A DNA stretch of 64,000 nt from Sandaracinaceae bacterium (lineage in GTDB: Bacteria > Myxococcota_A > Polyangia > Polyangiales > Sandaracinaceae), in contig JAVJQK010000076.1 in NCBI GenBank assembly GCA_040218145.1, positions 284,993-348,992 on the forward strand, in the 5' to 3' direction. Under the pieces are notes generated by a model. It did not search any database. It was not told the DNA's origin and saw nothing but the letters and a program-made list of their open reading frames with translations. The position numbers and the translations under genes were made by a program. This document shows positions 42,413 through 51,573 of the stretch, piece after piece (position 1 is the first letter of the stretch; the number at the start of each line of letters is the position of its first letter).

Positions 42413-44536
42413 ATGTGTGGTCACTCCATCAGGCGCCTCGCTCCGGCGTGCATCGCCATCTCTCTCCTGTTGGGGTGTGACGAGCCCGCGACCCCGCCGG
42501 ACCCGGAACCGCGGCCTGCGCCGCAGCAGCCGGACTCGCCGACCCGCGAAGCGCTGGTCGTGGAGAGCGACGCACGGCAGACCGCGGTCCTGCTCGCCGC
42601 GCTCGACGACCCCTCGGCGGACACGCGCCAGCGCGCGCTCATGGGTCTCGCCCGGGTTCGCAGCTCCGAGGGGATCGCCCCCGCCACCCGGCTCCTTCGT
42701 GACACTCACGCAGAGGTCCGGGCCGCGGCGTCCCTCGCTCTGGGCGCGCTCGCGCATGAACACTCAGACGAGGTCATGCCCGCCCTCGCCGGAGCGCTGG
42801 CCGCCGAGCGGGACCCCGAGATACGGGCGCTGCTCCTCCGCGACCTCGGCCGGTCCCACGATCCACGCACGCTCCCCGCCGTGCGCGCGGGCCTCCGGGC
42901 TCCGACCGAGCCCGAACGGAGCGCCGCCTGCCACGCCGCCGCCGAGTGGGGACTGGCGGGAGAGCCGACGCCAGCCGGGCTCCGGGCCGCGATCGCCAGC
43001 CTGCTCTCGGACCAGCCGGAGCCCGTCCGCGTCTCCTGCGCCTACGCTCTCGGCCGCATTCCCCCGGGCCCTCAGGACGAAGGCGTCGCCGCCGCCCTCG
43101 CCCTCGCGCTCGCGGACCCGAGCGCGGAAGTGCGGGCGTTCGCCTACCGAGCGGCTGGCGCAGAGCCGGGTCTCACCCTCGATGTGGTCGCGCCCGGCGC
43201 GCGAGACGAAGACTGGCGAGTGGCCGTTCACGCCCTCCGCGCCATGGGGCGCAAGGCGCCGGCCGCGTCAGACGGTCCGGCTGTGATGGCCCGCGCGCTC
43301 CGGGCCACCTACGACGCCGCCGTGGCGGACGGGGCCCTGTCTGCGGGCCCGGCCACGCACCGCCTCCTCTCCGCGTTCGACGCCGCGGGCTCCGTGGCGC
43401 GCGCCGGCGCCGTTCACGACCTCGCGGTGGAGCTGCATCGGGCCTCGGCCGGGCTCGAGGGAGGCCACCCGCGGGACCGGGGCCTCGTCCACTGCGCGGC
43501 GGCCGAGCTCGTCGACCATGCCCGAGGCTGGCCGAGTCGCGTCGACGACTGCGGCGGAGAGGCCGTCGAGGCGTGGGAGCGCGTCGTGCGCGCCGCGAAC
43601 GTCCTCGCAAGGCTCGAAGGGGCCCACGAGCAGCGCGTGGTGTTCCTCCGGCGGCTCTTTCAGCAGGAGCACCCCGCGGTGCGAGAAGCGGTCCTCGCCG
43701 CCGCGCCCCCGATCCCCACCGCCGAGTCCACGGCGCTGGTGCTGGAGGCGTTTCACGTGAACGACGCGGGCGTGCGCGCGGCCGCCGCGACGGCCCTGGC
43801 CGCGATCGCCAGGAGGCCCGTGCTGGCCGAGGTCGTGCCCCCGCCGCTCCCCATGGTGGAGGTGCGACAGGCCCTGAGCGCCATGGCCGACCACACCCCC
43901 GAAGACGAGCTCGAGACCTGGGTAAGCTGGATCGACGCGCTCGACGCCACCGACGCGCGGGACCTCGGCGGCCGCCTCGAGGCCTTGGCCCGGCACGCGA
44001 GCCGTGGGGTGCGCGACCCCTCCCGGGCGCTGATGCGGCGCTGGGACCTCCCCATCCCCAGCGAGCATGACGAGGTCCCCAACCCCATCGACCCGGACGC
44101 GCTCGTAGACCCCGGGACTCGCCCTCGGGTCACGCTTCACACCAGCCGCGGCGACATCGTGCTCGAGCTCCGCCCCGACGTGGCCCCCACCACCGTCGCG
44201 CGCTTCCTGGCCCTGGCCGGCGACGACTTCTACGACGGGCTCGCCTTTCACCGGGTCGTGCCCGCGTTCGTGGTCCAGGGGGGTGACCCCCGCGGGGACG
44301 GCTACGGCGGACCCGGATTCTGGCAGCGCTGCGAGGACAACCGCCTCCCTTACACGCGTGGCACCGTCGGCATGGCCCTGGCGGGGCGGGACACGGGCGG
44401 CAGTCAGTTCTTCATCACCCACGGAGCCCAGCCCCACCTCGAGGGCCGCTACACCGCGTTCGGGCAGGTCGTGGCCGGCCTCGATGTGCTCGACCAGCTC
44501 CAGCCCGGGGATCGGCTGGGGTCTGTATCGTTGTAG
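42413..44536 (+). CDS. HEAT-repeat lipoprotein with C-terminal cyclophilin domain
   Basis: 707 residues. ATG 42413 gives MCGHSIRRLAPACIAISLLLGCDEP, a lipoprotein signal with lipobox LLLGC. Residues about 60-430 are HEAT/armadillo-like helical repeats (AALDDPSADTRQRALMGLARV, ATRLLRDTHAEVRAAASLALGALA, FLRRLFQQEHPAVREAVLAAAP). Residues about 555-707 are a cyclophilin peptidyl-prolyl isomerase: TLHTSRGDIVLELRPDVAPTTVARFLALA, FYDGLAFHRVVPAFVVQGGDP, GTVGMALAGRDTGGSQFFITHGAQPHLEGRYTAFGQVVAGLDVLDQL; the active-site Arg (FHRVVP) and Phe (QFFITH) are present. Likely folds proteins at the outer membrane or in the periplasm. The start codon falls at the edge of the last parS-like repeat. A further parS-like core lies in its coding sequence at 43750. 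Confidence 0.88.
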   Translation: MCGHSIRRLAPACIAISLLLGCDEPATPPDPEPRPAPQQPDSPTREALVVESDARQTAVLLAALDDPSADTRQRALMGLARVRSSEGIAPATRLLRDTHAEVRAAASLALGALAHEHSDEVMPALAGALAAERDPEIRALLLRDLGRSHDPRTLPAVRAGLRAPTEPERSAACHAAAEWGLAGEPTPAGLRAAIASLLSDQPEPVRVSCAYALGRIPPGPQDEGVAAALALALADPSAEVRAFAYRAAGAEPGLTLDVVAPGARDEDWRVAVHALRAMGRKAPAASDGPAVMARALRATYDAAVADGALSAGPATHRLLSAFDAAGSVARAGAVHDLAVELHRASAGLEGGHPRDRGLVHCAAAELVDHARGWPSRVDDCGGEAVEAWERVVRAANVLARLEGAHEQRVVFLRRLFQQEHPAVREAVLAAAPPIPTAESTALVLEAFHVNDAGVRAAAATALAAIARRPVLAEVVPPPLPMVEVRQALSAMADHTPEDELETWVSWIDALDATDARDLGGRLEALARHASRGVRDPSRALMRRWDLPIPSEHDEVPNPIDPDALVDPGTRPRVTLHTSRGDIVLELRPDVAPTTVARFLALAGDDFYDGLAFHRVVPAFVVQGGDPRGDGYGGPGFWQRCEDNRLPYTRGTVGMALAGRDTGGSQFFITHGAQPHLEGRYTAFGQVVAGLDVLDQLQPGDRLGSVSL

Positions 44537-44648
44537 ATACTAGTCACGTCGACGGTCGAGCGGAGCCTGCGAGCCGTTCGCCGCGCTCCGACGACGGTTC
44601 ACTCTGGCTCGCCTTGAAGCCCCCCCTGCCCGGTGATAGCTCGCAATC

Positions 44649-45431
44649 GTGCCCCTGTTGGACCTTCGGCGTCTCCCCAAGCACGTGGCCATCATCATGG
44701 ATGGCAACGGGCGGTGGGCTCAGAAGCAGGGCTTCCTGCGAACCCTCGGTCATCGTGAGGGGAGCGAGGCGGTGCGTCGCACCGTCCGCAGCGCGCGTCG
44801 GCTGGGCGTGGACGCCCTGACCCTGTACGCGTTCAGCGAGCAGAACTGGGACCGTCCGCGCTTCGAGGTCGACGCGCTGATGACCCTGCTCGAGGACTTC
44901 CTGGTCTCGGAGCGCGACGACCTGATCAAGAACGGCATCCGGCTGCGCATGATCGGGCGTCGCGAGCGGCTCCCCGACCGCGTGGGGGACGTGCTGGACC
45001 GGATCGTGGCCGAGACGTCGGAGCTCGACCGCATGACGCTGACCCTCGCGCTCTCCTACGGCGGGCGCGAGGAGATCGCCGACGCCGCCCGCGAGATCGC
45101 CCGCAAGGCGGCTTCCGGTGAGCTCGACCCCGACGCGGTGGACGAGCGCTTCATGGGCGCGGTGCTCCCGTCGATGGAGGTGGGCCCGGTCGACCTCCTC
45201 ATCCGCACCAGCGGCGAGCAGCGCATCAGCAACTTCCTGCTGTGGGCGAGCGCCTACGCCGAGCTGGTGTTCACCGACGCCCTCTGGCCTGACTTCGCCG
45301 AACAGGACCTCTACGACGCGATCGCTGTCTATCAGACGCGCGATCGGCGCTTCGGCCGTGTAGCATGCGCCGCGACGGAAGGGACGCTGGGCGAGCCGGC
45401 GACCGTCGTCGCGAGCGGCGTGCATGCCTGA
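44649..45431 (+). CDS. uppS: Undecaprenyl diphosphate synthase
   Basis: Cis-prenyltransferase that makes the C55 lipid carrier for peptidoglycan and O-antigen. 260 residues. The catalytic PKHVAIIMDGNGRWAQ (Asp of MDGNGRWA), LTLYAFSEQNWDRP, LALSYGGREEI and the C-terminal VDLLIRTSGEQRISNFLLWASAYAEL with ISNFLLWQ-type motif are all seen. GTG 44649 is the start. Overlaps cdsA by 8 bp, and both feed envelope lipids, as is common (uppS-cdsA-dxr order in many bacteria; dxr is absent here). Confidence 0.97.
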   Translation: MPLLDLRRLPKHVAIIMDGNGRWAQKQGFLRTLGHREGSEAVRRTVRSARRLGVDALTLYAFSEQNWDRPRFEVDALMTLLEDFLVSERDDLIKNGIRLRMIGRRERLPDRVGDVLDRIVAETSELDRMTLTLALSYGGREEIADAAREIARKAASGELDPDAVDERFMGAVLPSMEVGPVDLLIRTSGEQRISNFLLWASAYAELVFTDALWPDFAEQDLYDAIAVYQTRDRRFGRVACAATEGTLGEPATVVASGVHA

Positions 45432-46335
45432 AGAGACCGACCAGACACCCGAGAAACCCAGCGGCGAGACCCGCGGCGGCGAGCCCGCGAAGAAGGGGCC
45501 GTCGAACCTCGCCATCCGCCTGGCCACGGCCGCGGTGGGCATCCCGATCATCCTCTGGATGCTCTACATGGCGCCGCCATGGGTGTTCTCGGTGTTCGCC
45601 GTCTTCGCGAGCGGGATCGCCGCGCAGGAGCTCGGCGCGATGACCCAGAAGGAGTCGCGCCTGCTCCGCGTGTGGCTGATCTTCGCCTCCGTCGTCGTCA
45701 CCGCGGTGCTCGTCTTCGTCCCCACCGCGGAGGCGCTCTCGACCCTCCTCTTCGGCGTGTTCGTGACGGGCGCGCTCGCGCTCCTCGTGCGGCCGGATCC
45801 GATGGAGACGGCCGCGCGCCGCATGGGCTGGCTCATCGCGGGCCCCATCTACGTCGGCGGGGCGGTCGCCGCGATCGGCAAGCTGCACCACCTCCCGAAC
45901 GGCGGGACCTGGGTCGTGCTGAGCATGGCGCTGGCCTGGGGCAGCGACACCGGCGGCTACTTCGCGGGGCGCGCGTTCGGCAAGCACAAGCTCTACGCGA
46001 AGATCTCTCCGAAGAAGACCATCGAGGGGGCGATCGGAGGGCTCGCGGCGGTGACGGGCTTCGCCCTCGCCATCCGCTTCCTCTGGCTGCCCGAGCTGTC
46101 GGTGGTCGAGGCCATCGTGCTCGCGCTCACCGCGGGCGCGATCGGGCAAGCTGGCGATCTCTGCGTCTCGGTGATCAAGCGCAGCACGGGTGTGAAGGAC
46201 AGCGGCTTCATCATCCCTGGACACGGCGGGCTGCTCGACCGGATCGACGCGCTGATGTTCACCGCGACGGTCACGCTCCTCTTCACCCACTGGGTGATGC
46301 GGCTCGAGTCGACCGTCCCTCTGCTCTGGCAGTGA
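45424..46335 (+). CDS. cdsA: Phosphatidate cytidylyltransferase
   Basis: Makes CDP-diacylglycerol from phosphatidate and CTP in the inner membrane. 303 residues with about eight hydrophobic segments (ATAAVGIPIILWMLYMAP, VWLIFASVVVTAVLVFVP, MALAWGSDTGGYFAG...). The signature near the C-terminus, VSVIKRSTGVKDSGFIIPGHGGLLDRIDAL, is intact with the two Asp of the metal site, and SDTGGYFAGRAFGKHKL is conserved. A cytoplasmic acidic N-terminus of 30 residues (MPEETDQTPEKPSG) precedes. ATG 45424 overlaps uppS by 8 bp, so they are translationally coupled. Confidence 0.96.
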   Translation: MPEETDQTPEKPSGETRGGEPAKKGPSNLAIRLATAAVGIPIILWMLYMAPPWVFSVFAVFASGIAAQELGAMTQKESRLLRVWLIFASVVVTAVLVFVPTAEALSTLLFGVFVTGALALLVRPDPMETAARRMGWLIAGPIYVGGAVAAIGKLHHLPNGGTWVVLSMALAWGSDTGGYFAGRAFGKHKLYAKISPKKTIEGAIGGLAAVTGFALAIRFLWLPELSVVEAIVLALTAGAIGQAGDLCVSVIKRSTGVKDSGFIIPGHGGLLDRIDALMFTATVTLLFTHWVMRLESTVPLLWQ

Positions 46336-46404
46336 GCCAACACACGAGACCGCGCGCCGCGCGAGCGTTCGATCCTTCGTTTTCGCGGTGATCACGCCGT
46401 TTCT

Positions 46405-46459
46405 TGACGCGTCGCCTGACGCGTCGCGTCGTTGACGGAGCGCGGGCACGGGCTATCAC
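46405..46459 (+). promoter_or_regulatory. Glutamate dehydrogenase promoter with direct-repeat element
   Basis: A sigma-70-like promoter: TTGACG (46432-46437), 16-bp spacer, TATCAC (46454-46459), 34 bp before the start codon. Just upstream TGACGCGTCGC is repeated at 46405-46415 and 46417-46427 with 12-bp spacing; each copy holds the palindrome GACGCGTC. This may be a binding site for a regulator of nitrogen metabolism (inference). Confidence 0.5.
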
Positions 46460-46493
46460 GGCCTCGTCCTTCCCCACCCCCCTCAGGAGACGC

Positions 46494-47756
46494 ATGTCCA
46501 GCGACTACAAGTTCTTCAAGGTCATCCAAGGCTATTTGGAAGAGGCCGGCCGAGTGATCGACCTCCCCGACCACGTGGCGACCATCCTCGCCCAGCCGAA
46601 GAACGAGATCATCGTCCACTTCCCCGTGAAGATGGACAACGGCCAGACCCGGGTCTTCAAGGGGTACCGCGTCCAGCACAACAACTTGCTGGGCCCGTAC
46701 AAGGGTGGCCTGCGCTTCCACGAGGGCGTCAGCCTCGACGACCTCAAGGCGCTCGCGTCGATGATGACGTGGAAGTGCGCGCTGATGGAGATCCCGTTCG
46801 GCGGCGGCAAGGGCGGCGTGAAGATGAACCCGCACTCGCTGACCCCCGAGGAGCTCCGCCGCGTCACGCGCCGCTTCACGCACGCGCTCGGCGCGAACAT
46901 CGGGCCCGAGTACGACATCCCGGCGCCCGACGTCGGCACCAACGCGCAGACGATGGTGTGGGTGATGGACACCTACATGAACACCGTCGGGCACGCGATG
47001 AAGAACGCGCAGATGCGCATCGTCACGGGCAAGACCCTGACCTGCGGCGGCTCGCACGGCCGTGACAAGGCCACCTCGCAGGGCCTCGTGCACTGCGTGA
47101 CCGAGTGGGCGAAGGAGAACAGCTTCGACCTCGCGGGCAAGACGGCGATCATCCAGGGCTTCGGCAACGTCGGCAGCCACGCCGCGCTGCTCCTCAACAA
47201 GCTCGGCGTCTCCACCGTCGCGACGGGTGATCACTCGGGCTACCTCTACAACCCCGAGGGCTTCAACCCGCACAAGCTCGCCGACTACGTCAAGCACAAC
47301 GGCTCCATCGCGGGCTACAGCGCGGGCTCGGAGATCTCCCGCGAGGACTTCTTCGGGATCAAGGCCGACCTCTTCATCCCGGCCGCCCTCGAGAACCAGG
47401 TGGGCGCGGCCGAGGCCCAGGCGCTCGACGTGAAGCTCATCGCCGAGGGCGCGAACGGTCCGCTCAACCCCGAGGGTGAGGCGGTCATCGCGGAGAAGGG
47501 CATCCCGGTGATCCCGGACGTGCTCGCCAACTCCGGCGGCGTGACCGTCAGCTACTTCGAGTGGATCCAGAACAAGCGCAGCGAGACCTGGGACCTCGAG
47601 GAGGTCGACGAGAAGCTCGAGCGCAAGATGAAGAAGGCCTACCACCGCGTCGTGGCGTTCTCGCGCGAGCGCGGCGTCGGGATGCGCATCGCCGCCTACG
47701 CGCTGGCGCTCGAGGCGATCAAGACCGCCTACCACGAGCGCGGCATCTTCCCCTGA
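46494..47756 (+). CDS. Glutamate dehydrogenase (Glu/Leu/Phe/Val family)
   Basis: NAD(P)-dependent interconversion of glutamate with 2-oxoglutarate and ammonia. 420 residues. Substrate-side motifs: FKGYRVQHNNLLGPYKGGLRFHEG, MTWKCALMEIPFGGGKGGVKMNP (with the catalytic Lys), EYDIPAPDVGTNAQTMVWVMDTY (with Asp), and TGKTLTCGGSHGRDKATSQGL. The Rossmann motif is KTAIIQGFGNVGSHAALLL; cofactor preference is not readable from it. The C-terminal IPDVLANSGGVTVSYFEWIQN is also typical. ATG 46494 has AGGAGACGC before it. Its end is 3 bp from the convergent lipoprotein gene. Confidence 0.95.
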   Translation: MSSDYKFFKVIQGYLEEAGRVIDLPDHVATILAQPKNEIIVHFPVKMDNGQTRVFKGYRVQHNNLLGPYKGGLRFHEGVSLDDLKALASMMTWKCALMEIPFGGGKGGVKMNPHSLTPEELRRVTRRFTHALGANIGPEYDIPAPDVGTNAQTMVWVMDTYMNTVGHAMKNAQMRIVTGKTLTCGGSHGRDKATSQGLVHCVTEWAKENSFDLAGKTAIIQGFGNVGSHAALLLNKLGVSTVATGDHSGYLYNPEGFNPHKLADYVKHNGSIAGYSAGSEISREDFFGIKADLFIPAALENQVGAAEAQALDVKLIAEGANGPLNPEGEAVIAEKGIPVIPDVLANSGGVTVSYFEWIQNKRSETWDLEEVDEKLERKMKKAYHRVVAFSRERGVGMRIAAYALALEAIKTAYHERGIFP

Positions 47757-47759
47757 GCT

Positions 47760-48461
47760 CTAGCGCGGGACGGCGAGGACGCGGTCGACGCCGCACGCCG
47801 CGCGCGCGGCCTGGCTGGCGTCCCGCGCTTCGTCCCGGAGCTCTCCGAGCGGCTCGACCGCAGGGCTGACCTCGGCCCGGTCGGCCGCTCGGTCGCCTTC
47901 GGGCACGGAGCGCTCGTACGCCTCGGCCGCTCGCCCCGCACGCCGCGCCAGCTCCCGCGCCGCCGCGCGCGCGCGCCGCTCCTCGCGGCTGCCCGGTCGC
48001 GCCTCCTCCAGCACCGCCTCGAGCGCGACGATCGCCCCTTCTGCCGCGCGCACGGCGCCCTGCTCGCTGCGGTCGGTGAGCAGCGCCTCGGCCGCGTCGT
48101 CCGCGCGCTCGCGCACCCGCGCCGACAGCTCGCCCGAGACCTCGTCGATCCCGTCCATGACCGACGACGAGAGCGCCATCGCCTCGTCGCCTTCTACTTC
48201 GCGCGGGCTCTCGCGCAGCGCGGACAGGTGGTCGTTCAAGCGGTCGAGGGCGCTCTCCGCTGCGCTCGCCGCGTGCTCGGGAGGGGCCGCCGTGGCCTCG
48301 GCGCGCGCCGCGACCCTCGCCCACGCGGCGGCAGCGTCGGACCGCGCCCCCTCGCACGCGGGGTCGGGCCCCGTCTGGACCGAGGCGGGCGCGCCGCACG
48401 CCCAGACCGAGGGGAGACAGACCGAGAGGAGACAGGACAGGAGACCGAGTCGACGACGCAT
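47760..48461 (-). CDS. Lipoprotein, helical, unknown function
   Basis: 233 residues. MRRRLGLLSCLLSVCLPSVWACGAP is a lipoprotein signal; lipobox near SVWAC. The mature part is almost all helix, Ala/Glu/Arg-rich (AAAAWARVAARAEATAAPPEHAASAAESALDRLNDHLSALRE; EGAIVALEAVLEEARPGSREERRARAAARELARRAGRAAEAYE) with a single Cys pair (CEGARS and ACGVDRV). Probably coiled coil. No domain known. It is divergent from the ATPase gene 28 bp to its right. Confidence 0.65.
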   Translation of the reverse strand: MRRRLGLLSCLLSVCLPSVWACGAPASVQTGPDPACEGARSDAAAAWARVAARAEATAAPPEHAASAAESALDRLNDHLSALRESPREVEGDEAMALSSSVMDGIDEVSGELSARVRERADDAAEALLTDRSEQGAVRAAEGAIVALEAVLEEARPGSREERRARAAARELARRAGRAAEAYERSVPEGDRAADRAEVSPAVEPLGELRDEARDASQAARAACGVDRVLAVPR

Positions 48462-48489
48462 GGGTGGTCCGCGAGGGCCTGGAGCCTGC

Positions 48490-50196
48490 ATGATGCGCAG
48501 CGCCATGGCCAGCCTCGAAGACCTCTCGCGGGCGCTGATCGCCCTCGATCGGCGCGGATACCCCGCGTACCGCTCCATCCGAGGCGCGTGGGAAGGGGAG
48601 GGGCTGACCCTCTTCGTCGACCACGTGCAGGGCGATCCGTTCGCGACGCCGTCGAGCCTCCGGTTTCGCATCCCCCACGGGTCCCACGCCATCCCGGAGG
48701 CGCTCTGGGCCACGCCCTCGCGACGCACCGCGCTGGCGGACCTGCTGCTCGACGTCTTCGCCGAGGAGACCCGGGCGCTGTCCACCTCGGGGAGCGGGGG
48801 CTCGGGGAACGTGCGGGTCGACGCGGGCGGCGCGGAGATCCTCGCCCGGACCGGCTGCATGGTGTTCGACGCGTTCATCGAGCTCCGCTTCCGGGTCGGG
48901 CTGCCCGCGCGGGGCCGCTCGATCCTGGGGCGCGCGGCGGCGGATTTGCTCACCCGAGCCCTGCCGCGCGCCGCGCGAGGGATCTTCTGGGACGCGATCG
49001 ATCCCGAGGAGGCCCGCGCGCAGGTGGAGCTGGTGGAAGACCACGCGCACCTCCAGGGGCTGCTCGCGGAGCGGGGGCTGGTTGCGTTCGTGCGCGACGG
49101 GGCGATCCTCCCACGGGCCAGCGGCGTGTCGTCGGCGCCGCTGCGGGGCGCGGTGCCGTTCCAGAGCCCGGAGCGGCTCCGTGTGCGCTTGCCGACCCTG
49201 CACCACGGCGAGGTCACGGGCATGGGCGTGCCCGAGGGCGTGACCTTGCTCGTCGGCGGCGGCTTTCACGGCAAGACCACGCTCCTCGAGGCGCTGCAGG
49301 TCGGCGTCCATCCCCACGTGCCCGGCGACGGCCGTGAGTGGGTCGTCACCCGGCCCGACACCGTGAAGGTGCGGAGCGAGGACGGGCGCTGCGTGACGGG
49401 GATGGACCTGCGCCCGTTCATCCAGGACCTGCCTCCCGGTCCGGGCGGCGTCTCCCGCGACCGCGCTCGGTTCTCGAGCGCGGACGCGTCCGGGAGCACG
49501 AGCCTGGCCGCCGCCATCCTCGAGGCCGTCGCGCTCGGGGCGCGCGCGCTCCTGATGGACGAGGACACCTGCGCGACCAACCTGCTCGTGCGCGACGCGC
49601 GCATGCAGGCGCTGGTGGCGCACGAGCCGATCGTGCCGTTCATCGACCGGGCCCGCGAGCTCTACGAGGATCACGGGGTCTCGAGCGTGCTCGCGCTCGG
49701 CGGCAGCGGCGACTACCTGGACGTGGCGACGACGGTGGTGTGCATGGAGTCGTATCGCCCCGAGGACGTGACCGAGCGAGCCCGTGAGGTCGCGGCCCGC
49801 ATCCCCACGCTCCGCCAACCGAGCACGTCGCTTCCGCCGATCACCTTCGCGGAGCGGCGCCCCGAGCCGTCCTCGTTCGACGCCCGGGTGGGGAAGAAGC
49901 GGCGCGTGAAGTCCCGCGGGCTGAGGGAGCTGACGCTCGGGCACCAGGTGGTGGAGCTGGGCGCGGTGGAGCAGCTCGTGGACGACTCGCAGGTCCGCGC
50001 CATCGGCGCGCTCCTCGAGCGGGCCGGTGACCTGGCGGACGGCGAGCGCGACGTCGGGGCGCTGGTCGACGCGCTGATGGCGCTCGTCGAGGAGGGCAGC
50101 CTGCTCGCCGCCCGAGACGCGCCCGAGCTGGCGATGCCACGACGCTTCGAGCTGGGCGCCGCGATCGATCGCCTGCGGTCCTTGCGATTCGCTTGA
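48490..50196 (+). CDS. ABC-class ATPase of the COG3044 family
   Basis: 568 residues. Two halves: an N-terminal domain (FVDHVQGDPFATPSSLRFRI; NVRVDAGGAEILARTGCMVFD; ARGIFWDAIDPEEA) and an ATPase domain with Walker A GGGFHGKTTLLEAL near residue 258 and signature-like SGSTSLAAAILEA ahead of Walker B ALLMDEDTCATNLLVRD. COG3044/DUF2791 ATPases have this layout; some seem to act in DNA or RNA work, but function is unknown. They lack membrane domains, so this is not a transporter. ATG 48490 is chosen with GGAG five bases upstream; 48505 is an alternative. The PATAN gene follows after 34 bp. Confidence 0.82.
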   Translation: MMRSAMASLEDLSRALIALDRRGYPAYRSIRGAWEGEGLTLFVDHVQGDPFATPSSLRFRIPHGSHAIPEALWATPSRRTALADLLLDVFAEETRALSTSGSGGSGNVRVDAGGAEILARTGCMVFDAFIELRFRVGLPARGRSILGRAAADLLTRALPRAARGIFWDAIDPEEARAQVELVEDHAHLQGLLAERGLVAFVRDGAILPRASGVSSAPLRGAVPFQSPERLRVRLPTLHHGEVTGMGVPEGVTLLVGGGFHGKTTLLEALQVGVHPHVPGDGREWVVTRPDTVKVRSEDGRCVTGMDLRPFIQDLPPGPGGVSRDRARFSSADASGSTSLAAAILEAVALGARALLMDEDTCATNLLVRDARMQALVAHEPIVPFIDRARELYEDHGVSSVLALGGSGDYLDVATTVVCMESYRPEDVTERAREVAARIPTLRQPSTSLPPITFAERRPEPSSFDARVGKKRRVKSRGLRELTLGHQVVELGAVEQLVDDSQVRAIGALLERAGDLADGERDVGALVDALMALVEEGSLLAARDAPELAMPRRFELGAAIDRLRSLRFA

Positions 50197-50230
50197 CACC
50201 GCGAGGGCTGGGCGCGCGACAATCCCGCGC

Positions 50231-51544
50231 ATGTCGGCCCCGCCCGCGTCGAGTGGCACGGTCCCCGAAGGCGGGGCGATCGATCTCTTGCGGGAGCTCG
50301 AGACCAACCGCGTCACGGGCGTGCTGCGCTACGAGTCCGACGGCCGCTCGGGAGAGATCACGCTCTTCGGCGGTGAGATCGCGGTCGACCAGAAGCCGCG
50401 CGCGGACGGCGAGGACCCGGTCGACGCGTTCCTCTCGGCCGGCGAGCTGCGCTACGAGATCAAGCAGCGGCTCCCCGAGCTGCCCGTGGCGCGAGGCGAC
50501 GACCGCTCCAAGCACGGCTCGCTCGCGGTGCACGTGCCCGCGGACCTGATGAACTGGTGCGAGCACGCTGGGTTGACGGGCGTGCTCGAGCTGAACCACG
50601 AGGGGCGCCGCGCGGAGGCGTTCTACGAGCGCGGCGAGCTGCTCGCGATCGAGCTCGACGGCCGCGACGCGGCGGATCTGCACGAGGTCTTCGGCTGGGA
50701 GCAGGGGCGCTTCCGCGTCCGGCTGGACGAGGAGGCGATCGCGCAGTTCCATCGGGACCACGCCGCGCCGCCCGCGGCGGAGGAGTGGACCGCGGCGCCG
50801 CCGAAGAAGCGAGAGGACACGCGGCAGTTCCTCCGGGTGGTCGAGATGGCCCTCGCCGAGGTCGTGACGACGAGCGAGAAGGCGCGCAGCCCGACCCGGA
50901 CCAGCCCGCCGCTCCCGCCGCCGCCGAAGAAGCGGCCTCGCCCCGACTCGATCCCGCCGCCGCGTCCGCGTCGACGAGACGAGCAGACGGTTCGGCTCAT
51001 CTATCTGTCCGGCGATCCGCCGCCGCCCTCCACGGGCGACGCGAGCACCCGCCACGTCCGCGGCGACGTCACCGCCGAGCTCGCCCTCACCGAAGCGCAG
51101 CCCGAACGGCGCGCCGCGATGCAAGGAAGCGCCCCGATGGCCAAGAAGAAGAAGAAGCCCGCGACTCAGAAGCCCGACGACGCCGCGGAGGCCACGTCCG
51201 CCGCCGAGAGCGAGGAGGAGGCCGAGGCGTCCTCGGCCGAGCAGGGAGCGCCGGAGAGCGAGGCGGTCGCGCCGCCGAAGGCCGAGCCCCCGCCCAAAGC
51301 GGCCCCGCCGCCGCCCCCCGGGGGACCGCTCGGCGCGGCCGCGTGGACGCTGGGGACGGTGGTGCTCGGCGTCGGCATCCTCGCGCTGCTCGCCATGCTC
51401 CCGCCCGTGAGCTGCCCCCCCGGACGGGAGGTCTGCAGCTGGTCGAGCGGCTGCGTGGACCTCGCGCGCGACGACGAGAACTGCGGGGCCTGCGGCCAGA
51501 GCTGCGGCAGCGGGACCTGCCAGTTCGGCGAGTGCACGGAGTAG
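50231..51544 (+). CDS. PATAN/DUF4388 protein with TM helix and Cys-rich tail
   Basis: 437 residues. Two PATAN (DUF4388)-like units at about 15-75 (AIDLLRELETNRVTGVLRYESDGRSGEITLFGGEIAV) and 95-165 (NWCEHAGLTGVLELNHEGRRAEAFYERGELLAIELDGRDAADL), fitting the 'G.L.v......g.i.f.dG.i' pattern. Long Pro/Lys/Glu-rich linkers follow (PPPPPPGG...). A single TM helix (AWTLGTVVLGVGILALLAMLPP) near residue 375-397 is followed by a short Cys-rich tail (CPPGREVC, CVDLARDDENCGACGQSC, CQFGECTE). Thus cytoplasmic PATAN modules are joined to a periplasmic or extracellular Cys module. PATAN domains bind receiver domains or GTPases in Myxococcota signalling. Role unknown. Confidence 0.75.
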   Translation: MSAPPASSGTVPEGGAIDLLRELETNRVTGVLRYESDGRSGEITLFGGEIAVDQKPRADGEDPVDAFLSAGELRYEIKQRLPELPVARGDDRSKHGSLAVHVPADLMNWCEHAGLTGVLELNHEGRRAEAFYERGELLAIELDGRDAADLHEVFGWEQGRFRVRLDEEAIAQFHRDHAAPPAAEEWTAAPPKKREDTRQFLRVVEMALAEVVTTSEKARSPTRTSPPLPPPPKKRPRPDSIPPPRPRRRDEQTVRLIYLSGDPPPPSTGDASTRHVRGDVTAELALTEAQPERRAAMQGSAPMAKKKKKPATQKPDDAAEATSAAESEEEAEASSAEQGAPESEAVAPPKAEPPPKAAPPPPPGGPLGAAAWTLGTVVLGVGILALLAMLPPVSCPPGREVCSWSSGCVDLARDDENCGACGQSCGSGTCQFGECTE

Positions 51545-51573
51545 CGAGCCCACGCTACCCTGCGCCGGGCCCG

